DNA of 64,000 nt from Actinocorallia sp. API 0066 (GCF_020991275.1 NZ_JAJLQY010000001.1:682001-746000); one strand, 5' to 3'. Counted from the stretch's first letter, positions 27,928 through 38,230 are shown. The notes: generated by a model from the letters alone, not told the origin. Numbers and translations: made by a program.

Positions 27928-28966
27928 ACTCACCTTCGTCGCGCGCAAGAAGGTCGAGTGGCGCGAGAGCCCGGCTCCCACGCTGACCTCGGACCACGGC
28001 GCGCTCGTCGCACCCGTCACGGCGACGACCTGCGACCTGGACTCGGCGCTGCTGGCCGGGCACGGGCTCGCCGAGCCGCCGTTCGCGTTCGGCCACGAGT
28101 GCGTCGCCAGAGTGCTCGACGTCGGCGACGCGGTCGCGACGGTGGCGCCGGGCGACCTCGTCGTCGTCCCCTGGCACATCTGCTGCGGCACCTGCGACCG
28201 GTGCCTGGCCGGGCAGCAGGCGCACTGCCGGTCGGTGCCGCCGATGGCGATGTACGGGATACCGGTCGGCGGAGACTGGGGCGGGACCTTCTCCGACGTC
28301 GTGCACGTGCCGTGGGCCGACGCGATGGCGGTCAGGCTGCCCGCCGGGCTCGACCCCGTCGCGATGGCCTCGGCCAGCGACAACTGGACCCTGGCCTGGC
28401 GGCTCACCGTCCCCTACCTTTCGGGACGGCCCGGCACCTCGGTGCTGATCGTCAGCCGGGGCAGCATCGGCCTCTACGCCTGCGACCTGGCCCGCGCGGC
28501 GGGCGCCGCCGACGTGCTCTACGTCGACCCCGACCCGGACCGGCGGGCGATCGCGGCGGGCTACGGCGCGCGGACGGCCGAGCGGATGGAGCCGGTACGG
28601 CACGGGTTCGGGCTGGCGCTCGAACTCACCGGCAGGGTGGACGACCTGGTCACCGCGCTGCGGTCGTTGCGGCCGGAGGGCCACTGCGAGAGCGCGGCCC
28701 CGCACTTCCGGCAGGGCGAACTGCCGCTCCTGGAGCTGTACCTGAACGGGACGACCCTGCGGATGGCCCGCGACAACGTCAGAGCCCACCTGGACGAGGC
28801 CCTCGACGCGGCGCTCTCGCCGGACGTCGATCCCGGCCGGGTGGTCTCCGACGTGCTCGACTGGGACGACATCCCGGACGCGATCCTGGAACCGCGCGTC
28901 AAACCGGTGTTCGTCCGCGACCCTGACCGGACGGACACCACGTCAGCGGGAAGGGGAACGGCGTGA
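27920..28966 (+). CDS. zinc-dependent alcohol dehydrogenase (MDR family)
   Basis: 348 residues. Catalytic zinc ligands are in TTCD (C38 region) and GHE; the structural zinc lobe is CCGTCDRCLAGQQAHC. The nucleotide-binding region VLIVSRGSIGLYACDLARAAG is atypical: SRGSIGLY instead of GAGPVG. ATG 27920 overlaps the short ORF upstream. Probably oxidises an alcohol or reduces an aldehyde in the pathway, together with the two SDRs. The stop overlaps the amidohydrolase start (GTGA). Confidence 0.85.
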   Translation: MRELTFVARKKVEWRESPAPTLTSDHGALVAPVTATTCDLDSALLAGHGLAEPPFAFGHECVARVLDVGDAVATVAPGDLVVVPWHICCGTCDRCLAGQQAHCRSVPPMAMYGIPVGGDWGGTFSDVVHVPWADAMAVRLPAGLDPVAMASASDNWTLAWRLTVPYLSGRPGTSVLIVSRGSIGLYACDLARAAGAADVLYVDPDPDRRAIAAGYGARTAERMEPVRHGFGLALELTGRVDDLVTALRSLRPEGHCESAAPHFRQGELPLLELYLNGTTLRMARDNVRAHLDEALDAALSPDVDPGRVVSDVLDWDDIPDAILEPRVKPVFVRDPDRTDTTSAGRGTA

Positions 28967-29844
28967 ACGAAGCCGACATCGCACCGGTCGTCGAGTTCTG
29001 GCGGCGGCTCGGCGTGCCGGGCCTGGTCGACGTGCACACGCACTTCATGCCCAAGCGGCTGCTCACGCGGGTGTGGGAGTACTTCGACGCGACGGGCCCG
29101 CTGGTCGGCCGTGACTGGCCCATCACCTACCGGTTCGAGGAGGAGGAGCGGCTCACTCGGATTCGTGCCTACGGCGTCCGGGCTTTCACGTCGATGCTCT
29201 ACCCCCACAAGCCGGGCATGGCGGAGGGGCTCAACGCGTGGGCCGCCGACTTCGCCTCCCGCACGCCGGACTGCCTGCGCACCGCCACCTTCTTCCCCGA
29301 ACGGGAAGCGGGCGACTATGTCACACGGGCGATCGAGGGCGGGGCCCGGCTCTTCAAGTCCCACCTCCAGGTGGGCGCCTACGACCCGCGTGATCCGCTG
29401 CTGGATCCGGTGTGGGCGGCGCTGGCCGACAGCGGGACGCCGGTGGTCGTGCACTGCGGGTCGGGGCCCGTGCTGTCGGGCCCGTTCACCGGTCCCGGAC
29501 CCATGCTGGCGACCCTGGCGAGGTTTCCCCGGCTGCCGCTCGTCGTCGCGCATCTGGGCCTGCCGGAGTACGGCGAGTTCCTGCGGGCGGCCGTCCGGTA
29601 TCCCGGCGTCCGGCTGGACACCACCATGGCCTTCACCGACTTCATCGAGGAGGAGGCGCCGTTCCCCCGCGCGGAGCTGCCGCTGCTGGCCGACCTCCGG
29701 GAGCGGATCCTGTTCGGCAGCGACTTCCCGAACATCCCCTACCCGTACGTCCACGCGCTTGAGGTGCTGGAGAAACTCGACCTCGGCGACGACTGGCTCC
29801 GCGCCGTCTGCCACGACAACGGCGCCGCGCTCTTCGGGATCTGA
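28963..29844 (+). CDS. amidohydrolase-2 family TIM-barrel hydrolase
   Basis: 293 residues. Metal motif DVHTHF at ~23-28, Lys in LFKSHLQVG, HCGSG and HLGLPEYGEF as later metal His sites, and FGSDFPNIPY with the catalytic Asp. This is the amidohydrolase-related family that includes aminocarboxymuconate decarboxylase and some lactonases. In the operon it may hydrolyse or decarboxylate an intermediate; no substrate can be assigned. GTG start overlaps the ADH stop. Confidence 0.85.
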   Translation: MNEADIAPVVEFWRRLGVPGLVDVHTHFMPKRLLTRVWEYFDATGPLVGRDWPITYRFEEEERLTRIRAYGVRAFTSMLYPHKPGMAEGLNAWAADFASRTPDCLRTATFFPEREAGDYVTRAIEGGARLFKSHLQVGAYDPRDPLLDPVWAALADSGTPVVVHCGSGPVLSGPFTGPGPMLATLARFPRLPLVVAHLGLPEYGEFLRAAVRYPGVRLDTTMAFTDFIEEEAPFPRAELPLLADLRERILFGSDFPNIPYPYVHALEVLEKLDLGDDWLRAVCHDNGAALFGI

Positions 29845-29849
29845 CGGCG

Positions 29850-30563
29850 GTGCCGCTCGGCAGGGGAGAGGTGCGGGTCTGGTGGGCGGTGGCCGACGGC
29901 CCCGCGCGCCCGCCCCCGGACCCCGTGGAACGCCGACGCTACGACGCCCTGCGGTCACCGGAGGCCAGACGGACCTTCGCCCTGGGCTGCGCCCTGCTCC
30001 GCGCGGTCGCCGCCGAACACCTCGGGTGCGCCCCCGGCGCGGTCCCGCTCGACCGCCGGTGCGCCGGGTGCGGCGGCCCGCACGGCAAACCGCGCGTCGT
30101 CGGCGCGCCCTGGCTCGGGCTGTCGCTCTCGCACGACGGCCCGAGGGCGGTGTGCGCGGTGGCGCGGGACCTGGCGCTCGGCGTCGACCTGGAGAGCGGC
30201 GACGGCTCCGCGCGGTTGGCGCGCCGGATCCTCTCGGCGGACGAGGCGGCCTCCTACCGGCGCTGCCCGCCCGCCCGCCGACCCGAGGCGATCCGGGCCT
30301 ACTGGACGCGGAAGGAGGCGGTCCTGAAAGCCACGGGTGACGGCCTGCGGACCCCGATGCGCGCCCTGACGGTGTCGGCCCCGGACCGGGACCCGGAACT
30401 CCTCGCCTGGCACGGCAGATCCCCGCTGCCTCCCATCACCCTGCACCGCCTGCACGGTGTGCGGCCCGAGGCGAACGCCCCTTCGGCGGTCCTGGCGGCG
30501 CTCGGCCGCCCCCCGTCCTCCCTCGGCGAGTTCGACGCCGCGCCCCTCCTCGGTCACCGCTAG
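29850..30563 (+). CDS. Sfp-type 4'-phosphopantetheinyl transferase
   Basis: 237 residues. Magnesium/CoA motif GVDLE at 111-115 and WTRKEAVLKATGDG from 152, plus LSLSHDGPRAVCAVA, identify an Sfp/AcpT-type PPTase. It converts apo carriers to holo form with CoA. GTG start follows the amidohydrolase stop by five bases. It closes the SARP-linked operon and is the natural activator of the ACP at 20820. A CxxC pair (CAGCGG) near 71-74 is present as in other actinobacterial members. Confidence 0.92.
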   Translation: MPLGRGEVRVWWAVADGPARPPPDPVERRRYDALRSPEARRTFALGCALLRAVAAEHLGCAPGAVPLDRRCAGCGGPHGKPRVVGAPWLGLSLSHDGPRAVCAVARDLALGVDLESGDGSARLARRILSADEAASYRRCPPARRPEAIRAYWTRKEAVLKATGDGLRTPMRALTVSAPDRDPELLAWHGRSPLPPITLHRLHGVRPEANAPSAVLAALGRPPSSLGEFDAAPLLGHR

Positions 30564-30759
30564 GACATCCGGGGCCCTGGGGAGATTTGTTGTTATTTGG
30601 GACTATTGATCCTGGGGGATGGGGATGACGGTGTTTATCCAGGTGGCGTGGGTTGTGTCGGATACGCCGGGATTTCACAGGAAGTTTCTGGATGTCGCGG
30701 GATAACTGATGCGGTTCACCTGGGAAGGGCTACAGACCCTATGCCCAAGGGGAGGCGCG
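30564..30759. promoter_or_regulatory. intergenic region upstream of egtA
   Basis: A comparatively AT-rich stretch around 30585-30615 (TTTGTTGTTATTTGGGACTATTG) between the PPTase and egtA probably holds the egt promoter and is the lowest-GC DNA in this part. No clear hairpin terminator for the preceding operon was found. The first in-frame ATG at 30709 lies within it but lacks a ribosome site. Confidence 0.4.
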
Positions 30760-31896
30760 GTGTCGGTGACGGTGCAGGACGTACACGGGTACGTCCATGG
30801 AGTCTGTTTCAAGAAGGGCCCGCCGGGGACGGTCGGGGCGGAGACCGAGTGGTTCGTCAGCGACCCGGCGCGGCCGCGCGAGCACGTGCCGGTGGCGCGG
30901 CTGCGGCGGGCGCTGGCCGAGCCGCTGCCCGGTGGCAGCCGTGTGACGTTCGAGCCGGGCGGCCAGGTGGAGCTCAGCTCACCGCCCGCCGACGGGCCCG
31001 AGGCCGCCTGCGCGGTGCTCGGCGCCGATCTCGCCGAGGCGCGGCGGCGGCTCGCGGGCCTCGAACTCGTCGGGCTCGGCGTCGATCCGCACCGGCCGTC
31101 GGTGCTCCAGGTCGAGGACGAGCGGTACGCGGCGATGAGCGCCTATTTCGGCGACCTGACGATGATGTGCTCGACCGCCTCGGTCCAGGTCTGCCTGGAC
31201 ATCGGCGCGGACGCCGCGCAGGCGGCCCGGCGGTGGCGCCTCGCGCACCTGCTCGGCCCGGTGCTCGTCGCCGCGTTCGCCAACTCGCCGCTGCGGCACG
31301 GCCGCCGCACCGGCCACGTGTCCACCCGGCAGGCGGTGTGGGCGCGGCTGGACCGGTCCCGCACGTCCGCGCCCGTCGGCGCGATCCCCGAGACGGCGTG
31401 GGCCGAGTACGCGCTCGACGCCCGCGTCATGGTCATCCGCAGGGACGGCAAGTGGCTGCGCGACCCCGGCTTCACGTTCCGGCAGTGGATCCACGACGGC
31501 GACCCCACCGTCGAGGACCTCCGCTACCACCTGACCACGCTGTTCCCGCCCGTCCGGCCGCAGGGCTGGCTGGAGCTGCGGATGATCGACGAGTTGCCCG
31601 AGCCGTACTGGCGGGTCCCGGTCGCGGTCGTCACCGCCCTGTTGGACCGTGCCCCCGACGCGGCCGAGCAGGCGGCGGCCCCGGCGGCCGGCCTGTGGGC
31701 GCTGGCGGCCCGTGACGGCCTGCGCGACCCCGTCCTGGGCCGCGCTGCGGTCGCCTGCTTCGAGGCCGCCATCGCGCGGCTGGACGGCCCGCTCAGGGCG
31801 CTCACCGAGGAGTACGCGGAACGGTACGTCGTGCGCGGGCTGTGTCCCGCCGACGACGTGTTGAAGGAGGCGGGAGAGCACGCATGGACGCGATGA
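30760..31896 (+). CDS. egtA: glutamate-cysteine ligase EgtA
   Basis: 378 residues, glutamate-cysteine ligase 2 fold. ETEWFVSD gives the metal/ATP site, and the TFEPGGQVELSSPP and QVCLDIG blocks are typical. EgtA makes gamma-glutamylcysteine, the sulfur donor for ergothioneine. GTG 30760 is preferred because GGGGAGG lies 7 nt upstream; an ATG 17 codons earlier has no such site. First gene of egtABCD; its stop lies inside the egtB start region. Confidence 0.9.
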   Translation: MSVTVQDVHGYVHGVCFKKGPPGTVGAETEWFVSDPARPREHVPVARLRRALAEPLPGGSRVTFEPGGQVELSSPPADGPEAACAVLGADLAEARRRLAGLELVGLGVDPHRPSVLQVEDERYAAMSAYFGDLTMMCSTASVQVCLDIGADAAQAARRWRLAHLLGPVLVAAFANSPLRHGRRTGHVSTRQAVWARLDRSRTSAPVGAIPETAWAEYALDARVMVIRRDGKWLRDPGFTFRQWIHDGDPTVEDLRYHLTTLFPPVRPQGWLELRMIDELPEPYWRVPVAVVTALLDRAPDAAEQAAAPAAGLWALAARDGLRDPVLGRAAVACFEAAIARLDGPLRALTEEYAERYVVRGLCPADDVLKEAGEHAWTR

Positions 31897-33143
31897 GGGA
31901 GCGGATCGCCGCGCGGCTCACGCGGGCGAGGGAGCGCAGCGACCTCCTGACGGCGCTGGAGGACGCCGACCTCACCTCCCAGGTGTCGCCGCTGATGTCG
32001 CCGCTGGTGTGGGACCTCGCCCACGTCGGCAACTACGAGGAGCTGTGGCTGCTGCGCGCGGCCGTGGGCGCGGCGCCGCTGCGCCCGGAGATCGACGGCC
32101 TGTACGACGCCTTCGAACACCCCCGGTCGACCCGCCCCACGCTGCCCCTCCTGCCGCCCGAGGAGGCGCGGCAGTACATCCGCACGGTCCGCTCGATGGT
32201 CCTGGACTCCCTGGACGGCCTCCGCGAGGACCGCCTGTTCCTCTACGACATGGTGATCCAGCACGAGCACCAGCACGACGAGACGATGCTGGCCACCCAC
32301 CAGTTGCGCAAGGAGCCGTCCGGGCTTCCGGAGCCGGAGGCGGACGTCACCGAGGTCACCCCGTTCGAGCCGGAGAGGTTCGTTCCCGGAGGCCCGTTCA
32401 CGATGGGCACCGACGACCCCGAGGTGTACGACAACGAGCGTCCCGCCCACGTGGTGGACGTCGCCCCCTTCTTCATCGACACCGTCCCGGTGAGCAACGC
32501 CGCGTACATGGCGTTCATCGAGGACGGCGGCTACGAGAACGAGCGCTGGTGGCACCCGCAAGGCTGGGCGTGGAAGCAGGCCAAGCAGGCCAAGGCCCCC
32601 GCCTTCTGGTTCCGTGAGGGCGTGTGGCTACGCCGCCGGTTCGGGACGGTCGAGCAGGTGCCGCCGGACCAGGCTGTCCAGCACGTCTGCTGGTACGAGG
32701 CCGACGCCTACGCGCGCTGGGCCGGTCGCAGGCTGCCGACCGAGGCCGAGTGGGAGAAGGCGGCCCGCTGGGACGAGACGGCACAGCGCTCCCTGCGCTA
32801 CCCGTGGGGGGACTCCTACCTCCCCGGCAGGGCCAACCTGGGCCAGCGCAGGCTCCAGCCCGCGAAGGCCGGCGCCTACGCGGACGGCGCCTCCCCGTCG
32901 GGGGTGCGCCAACTCGTCGGCGACGTGTGGGAGTGGACGTCCACCGACTTCCACGGATACCCCGGCTTCCAGGTGAAGCCTTACAAGGAGTATTCGGAGG
33001 TCTTCTTCGGCCCCGAGTACAAGGTCCTCCGGGGCGGCTCGTGGGCGACGGACCCGGTCGCCGCGCGTGGCACGTTCCGTAACTGGGACTACCCGATCCG
33101 GCGCCAGATCTTCGCCGGGTTCCGCTGCGCGAGGAGCCTCTGA
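31884..33143 (+). CDS. egtB: hercynine oxygenase EgtB
   Basis: 419 residues. N-terminal DinB-like domain with the iron-binding HEHQHDE triad near 130, C-terminal formylglycine-generating-enzyme fold (PHVVDVAPFF-type block, WEKAARW, DVWEWT, LRGGSWAT, RNWDYP). EgtB is the non-heme iron enzyme that joins hercynine and gamma-glutamylcysteine to the sulfoxide. ATG 31884 overlaps the egtA end by 13 nt. Next gene begins 2 nt after the stop. Confidence 0.95.
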   Translation: MDAMRERIAARLTRARERSDLLTALEDADLTSQVSPLMSPLVWDLAHVGNYEELWLLRAAVGAAPLRPEIDGLYDAFEHPRSTRPTLPLLPPEEARQYIRTVRSMVLDSLDGLREDRLFLYDMVIQHEHQHDETMLATHQLRKEPSGLPEPEADVTEVTPFEPERFVPGGPFTMGTDDPEVYDNERPAHVVDVAPFFIDTVPVSNAAYMAFIEDGGYENERWWHPQGWAWKQAKQAKAPAFWFREGVWLRRRFGTVEQVPPDQAVQHVCWYEADAYARWAGRRLPTEAEWEKAARWDETAQRSLRYPWGDSYLPGRANLGQRRLQPAKAGAYADGASPSGVRQLVGDVWEWTSTDFHGYPGFQVKPYKEYSEVFFGPEYKVLRGGSWATDPVAARGTFRNWDYPIRRQIFAGFRCARSL

Positions 33144-33145
33144 CC

Positions 33146-33892
33146 TTGTGCCGACACCTGGGCTATCTGGGCCCGCCGCGCAGCCTGCACTCCCTCGTCT
33201 ACGGGCCTCCGCACTCGCTGGAGCGGCAGGCGTGGGAGCCGAGGCTGTGCGTGCGCAACAAGCTGAACGCCGACGGGTACGGGGTCGGCTGGTACGCCGG
33301 AGACAGGGCGCTGCGCTACCGCCGCGCCCAGCCGATCTGGACGGACGCCTCCTTCGCCGAGATAAGCGAGGTCATCCAGGCGTCCTGCGCGGTGGCGGCC
33401 GTGCGCAGCGCCACCCCTGGTTTCCCGGTCGAGGAGTCGGGAGCCCAGCCGTTCCGGTGTGAGCGCTGGCTGTTCAGCCACAACGGGCGGGTCGAGGGGT
33501 TCGGCGCGGTCGAGGCCAAGCTCCGCGAGCTGGCCGGGGACCTCTCCCTCGTGCCGGAGGCCCGCGCCCCGCTGGACTCGGCGCTGCTGTTCGCCAGGAC
33601 GGTCCGGTCGTGGCGCGGCGGCCGGAGCCTCGCCGAGGGCCTCGCCGAGACGGCGCTGACGCTCGCCGCGATCGCACCGGGCGAGTACAACCTCCTCGCC
33701 TCCGACGGCACCTCGCTGGCCGCCACCGCCTGGGGGAACTCCCTGTTCACGCGGGAGGCGGGCGGGGCCGTCGTCATCGCGTCCGAGCCGTACGACGGCA
33801 GCCCCGCCTGGCAGCCCGTCCCCGACCGCTCGTTGGTCACCGCGACGCCCCAGGGCGACGCCGTGCGCCTCGCCATCCATCCGCTGAGCTGA
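33146..33892 (+). CDS. egtC: gamma-glutamyl hercynyl-cysteine sulfoxide amidase EgtC
   Basis: 248 residues, class II glutamine-amidotransferase (Ntn) fold. The start codon is TTG, so the mature N-terminus is Cys2 (MCRHLGYLG), the nucleophile. KLNADGYGVGW and FSHNGRVEGF are further family blocks. EgtC removes glutamate from the EgtB product. GAGGAG precedes the start. Confidence 0.93.
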   Translation: MCRHLGYLGPPRSLHSLVYGPPHSLERQAWEPRLCVRNKLNADGYGVGWYAGDRALRYRRAQPIWTDASFAEISEVIQASCAVAAVRSATPGFPVEESGAQPFRCERWLFSHNGRVEGFGAVEAKLRELAGDLSLVPEARAPLDSALLFARTVRSWRGGRSLAEGLAETALTLAAIAPGEYNLLASDGTSLAATAWGNSLFTREAGGAVVIASEPYDGSPAWQPVPDRSLVTATPQGDAVRLAIHPLS

Positions 33893-33901
33893 AGGAGAGC
33901 C

Positions 33902-34870
33902 ATGGACGCCCACCCCAAGCCCGAGATCCTGCTCGCGCCCGGCGCGCTCGACGCCGCGCTGCGCGCCGACGTGCGCGCGGGACTCACCGCGACGCCCAAG
34001 ACCCTGCCGCCGAAGTGGTTCTACGACGAGCGGGGAAGCGCCCTGTTCGACCGGATCACCCGGCTTGAGGAGTACTACCCGACCCGGCGGGAACGCGCCG
34101 TCCTCACCGAGCGGGCCGCCGAGGTCGCCGCGCTCACCGGCGCCCGCACCCTGGTGGAGCTGGGCGCGGGCTCGGGCGAGAAGACAAGGCTGCTGCTGGA
34201 CGCCCTGGACCTGGACACGTACGTGCCGGTGGACGTCAGCGGCGAGTTCCTGGCCGAGGCCGCCGCCAAGATCGCCGCCGACTATCCGGGGCTGCTGGTC
34301 CGGCCCGTCGTCGCGGACCTGGAGGAGCACCTGGCCGCGCTGCCGAGCGGCCCGCGCCCGCTCGTGGCGTTCCTGGGCGGCACGATCGGCAACATGACGC
34401 CCGCCGAGCGGCACCGGTTCCTCACCGCGGTGCGCGGCCTGCTCGGCCCGGACGGCGCGTTCCTGCTCGGCGCCGACCTCGTGAAGGACACCGGGAGGCT
34501 CGTCCGCGCCTACCACGACGCCGAGGGCGTCACCGCCGCGTTCAACCGCAACGTGCTGCGGGTCATCAACGAGCGCCTGGACGCCGACTTCGACCCCGAC
34601 GCGTTCGCCCACGTCGCGGTGTGGAACGAGGCGGAGGAGTGGATCGAGATGCGCCTGCGCGCCCTGCGCCCGCAGACCGTCCACGTGCGGGCCCTGGACC
34701 TCACCGTGGCGTTCGCCGACGGCGAGGAGATGCGCACGGAGATCTCCGCGAAGTTCCGGCCCGCCGGGCTCAAGGAGGAGCTGACCGCCGCTGGCTTCGA
34801 CGTCTCGGTGCTCTGGACGGACGATGACGGCGACTTCAGTGTGACGATCGCCACCCCCGCCTCCGTGTGA
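33902..34870 (+). CDS. egtD: histidine N-alpha-methyltransferase EgtD
   Basis: 322 residues. KWFYDERGSALFDRIT, the SAM motif LVELGAGSGEKT, FLGGTIGNM and YHDAEGVTAAFN are diagnostic of EgtD, which trimethylates histidine to hercynine. AAGGAGAGCC precedes the ATG. Last of the egt genes here: no egtE-like PLP lyase follows. A terminator hairpin lies 17 nt after the stop. Confidence 0.95.
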   Translation: MDAHPKPEILLAPGALDAALRADVRAGLTATPKTLPPKWFYDERGSALFDRITRLEEYYPTRRERAVLTERAAEVAALTGARTLVELGAGSGEKTRLLLDALDLDTYVPVDVSGEFLAEAAAKIAADYPGLLVRPVVADLEEHLAALPSGPRPLVAFLGGTIGNMTPAERHRFLTAVRGLLGPDGAFLLGADLVKDTGRLVRAYHDAEGVTAAFNRNVLRVINERLDADFDPDAFAHVAVWNEAEEWIEMRLRALRPQTVHVRALDLTVAFADGEEMRTEISAKFRPAGLKEELTAAGFDVSVLWTDDDGDFSVTIATPASV

Positions 34871-34886
34871 ACGGCGCGAACCCCAT

Positions 34887-34911
34887 CCCCGGCGCGGTTA
34901 CGGCGCCGGGG
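34887..34911 (+). terminator. hairpin after egtD
   Basis: Perfect 9-bp stem CCCCGGCGC / GCGCCGGGG with a 7-nt loop GGTTACG, beginning 17 nt after the egtD stop. No T-tract, so termination is inferred. Confidence 0.6.
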
Positions 34912-34970
34912 CCGGGGTGTCCGAAACACAGGACACAAGAACTGTCACAGTGCCGATCTAGGGTGGGTGC

Positions 34971-36088
34971 ATGCCGAATTCGCGGGGCCGCGTCACGATC
35001 CGTGAGCTGGCGCGGGCCACGGGCCTGTCGCCGGCCGCCGTGTCGTACGCGCTGCGCGGCCTGCACACCTCCGCCGAGACGCAGCGCCGGGTGCGCCGCG
35101 CCGCCGCCGAACTCGGCTACCGGGCGCACCCGATCGCGCGGGCGCTGGCCAGCGGCCGCACCTGCACCGTCGGCGTGCTGTGCGGCTCGCTCGCCGACCA
35201 CTGGCAGCGCGATCTCGCCGTCCGGATCGGCCGTGAGCTGCTGGAGCACAACCGGTACTCGATCATCGTGGACGCGGCGGGCGATCCCGGCCGCGAGGCG
35301 GAGCTGGCCCGGCGGCTGAGCGGCCAGCAGGTGGACGGCCTCATCGTGCAGGCCCTCGATCCGGCGGCCCCGGTCTGGGCGGAGCTGGCCGAGGCGGTGC
35401 CCATCGTGCCGATCGGCGACGCGCTCACCGGGAACACCCGAGGCGAGGTCGTCTTCGACAACCGGCGCGGCGTGACGCTCGCGCTGGAGCACCTGCACGG
35501 CCTGGGCCACCGCCGGGTCGGCGTGCTCACCTCCACCCTCGCCGACACCCCCGACCGGCCAGCCGACGTGCACGTCAGGGCCGAGGCGGCCCGGCTCGGC
35601 CTCACCGTCGAGGTTGCGGTGAGCGGGGCGGGCGAGCACGAGGCGGCGGGCGCCGCCGCCCGGCTGCTCACCAGGTCGCCGCCGCCCACCGCCGTCTTCT
35701 GTTTCTCCGACTCCATCGCCTACGGCGTCTACGCGGCGGCGCGGGCGCTCGGCCTGCGCGTCCCGCAGGACGTCTCGATCTGCGGCTACGACGCGCACGC
35801 CCTGTCGGAGCTGCTCACGCCGTCGCTCACCACGGTGGACTGGCGGCTGCCCGAGGTCGCCGCCGACGCCGTCTCCCTCATGGTCGCCGCCCTCGACGAC
35901 GACGCGCCCGAGCCCGTCGTGCCGGGCGCCCGGAAGGGGTGGCGGCGGGCGGCGGGTGACGGCGGGGGTGCCGGGCGAAGGAGCGGTTCCGGCGGCGGAA
36001 GCCGGATCGTCCGGGAGCCGGTGCTGGTTCCGCGCGGTTCCACCGCCCCGCCCGGCGGCGCCGCGCGCACGACTGATGAGGTGGAAAG

Positions 36089-36092
<4 letters not shown>
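34971..36092 (+). CDS. LacI-family transcriptional regulator
   Basis: 373 residues. HTH TIRELARATGLSPAAVSYALRG, then a periplasmic-binding-like effector domain (RTCTVGVLCGSLAD, GLIVQALDP, FCFSDSIAYGVYAA, TTVDWRLPEVAADA). Near 320-360 a Gly/Arg-rich stretch of ~30 residues (GWRRAAGDGGGAGRRSGSGG) interrupts the usual C-terminal EPVLVPRGSTAPP strand. It overlaps the transporter ATPase start (GTGA), so regulator and importer form one operon. Unusual, because LacI regulators normally accompany sugar importers rather than OpuC-type systems. Effector unknown. Confidence 0.9.
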
Positions 36093-36917
<825 letters not shown>

Positions 36918-36925
<8 letters not shown>

Positions 36926-37568
36926 GGGCGAACCGCTCGTCCGGTGGGACTGGATCGCCTCGCACATCGAACTGTTCGGCGACCTCACCGTGGAGCACCT
37001 GAAGCTGTCGCTGCTCCCGATCCTGTTCGGGCTGCTCATCGCGGTGCCGCTCGGGGTGCTGTGCGCGCGCTGGGGCTGGCTCTACCCTCCGGTCCTCACC
37101 ATCGCGAACATCCTCTACGCGGTGCCTTCACTCGCGCTGTTCCTGGTGCTGCTCGACTTCACCGGCCTGACGATCTGGACGGTCGTCATCCCGCTCACCC
37201 TGTACACACTGTCCGTGCTCGTCCCGAACGTCGTGGACGGGCTGCGCCAGGTGCCCGAGCAGACCCGCCAGGCGGCCGTCGCCATGGGGTACACGCCGCT
37301 GCGGCGGCTGGTCGCGGTGGAGCTGCCCATCGCCGTCCCGGTGATCATGGCCGGGGTGCGGGTCGCGACGGTCTCCAACATCAGCCTCGTCAGCGTCGGC
37401 GCGCTCATCGGCATCGGCGGGCTCGGCCGCCTGTTCAAGGACGGCTTCGACCTCCAGTTCACCACACCGGTGTTCGCCGGGATCGTGCTCATCATCGCGC
37501 TCGCCGTGCTGTTCGACTTCGCGCTCGTGCTGCTCCAGCGCCTCCTCACCCCCTGGACGGCGCGGTGA
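36918..37568 (+). CDS. OpuC-type ABC permease 1
   Basis: 216-residue permease with five to six hydrophobic segments and the inner-membrane coupling loop EQTRQAAVAMGYTPLRRL. ATG 36918 (MPEGEPLVRW) is chosen over a longer frame inside the ATPase gene. Belongs to the binding-protein-dependent permease family of choline/glycine-betaine systems. Stop overlaps the second permease GTG. Confidence 0.9.
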
Positions 37569-38230
37569 ACGCGGGCTGGGAGTGGATCACCGACCCGGCC
37601 AACTGGCACGGGTCCGACGGCATCCCCGTCCGGCTCGCCGAGCACGTCGGGTACACGCTGCTGGTGCTGCTCGTGGCGCTGGCCATCGGGCTGCCGCTCG
37701 GCCTGTTCATCGCGCACGCGGGCCAGCGCGCCGCCTTCGCGGTCATCAACACCGCCAACGGCGCCCGCGCCCTGCCGACGCTGGGCCTGCTCGTCCTCAT
37801 CTTCCTGCTCAGCACCGGCAGCGACGTCGCCGCGCTGATCCCGCTGGTGATCCTGGCGATCCCGCCGATCCTCGTCAACGCCTACGAGGGCATCCGGCAG
37901 GTCGAACCCCAGGTCAGGGACGCGGCGCGGGGCATGGGCATGACCGGCCGCCAGGTGCTGTTCCGGGTCGAGCTGCCCATCGCCGTCCCGCTGATCCTGC
38001 TGGGCGCGCGCACCGCCGCCGTGCAGGTCGTGGCGACGGCCACCGTCGCCGCCTATATCAACCTCGGCGGCCTCGGCGGCTACATCATGGACGGCATTCT
38101 CCTGCGCGAGTACGGCGAAGCCGTGGGCGGCTCCGTCCTCGTCGTCCTCCTGGCCGTCTCCGTCCAGGGACTTTTCACCCTCTTCACCCACCTGGTCACC
38201 CCCAGGGGCCTGCGAAAGGAACACGCTTGA
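37565..38230 (+). CDS. OpuC-type ABC permease 2
   Basis: 221 residues, six hydrophobic segments. Coupling loop VEPQVRDAARGMGMTGRQVL, and ELPIAVPLIL shared with the first permease, with which it would form a heterodimer. GTG start overlaps the preceding stop, and its stop overlaps the TTG start of the binding protein. Confidence 0.9.
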   Translation: MNAGWEWITDPANWHGSDGIPVRLAEHVGYTLLVLLVALAIGLPLGLFIAHAGQRAAFAVINTANGARALPTLGLLVLIFLLSTGSDVAALIPLVILAIPPILVNAYEGIRQVEPQVRDAARGMGMTGRQVLFRVELPIAVPLILLGARTAAVQVVATATVAAYINLGGLGGYIMDGILLREYGEAVGGSVLVVLLAVSVQGLFTLFTHLVTPRGLRKEHA

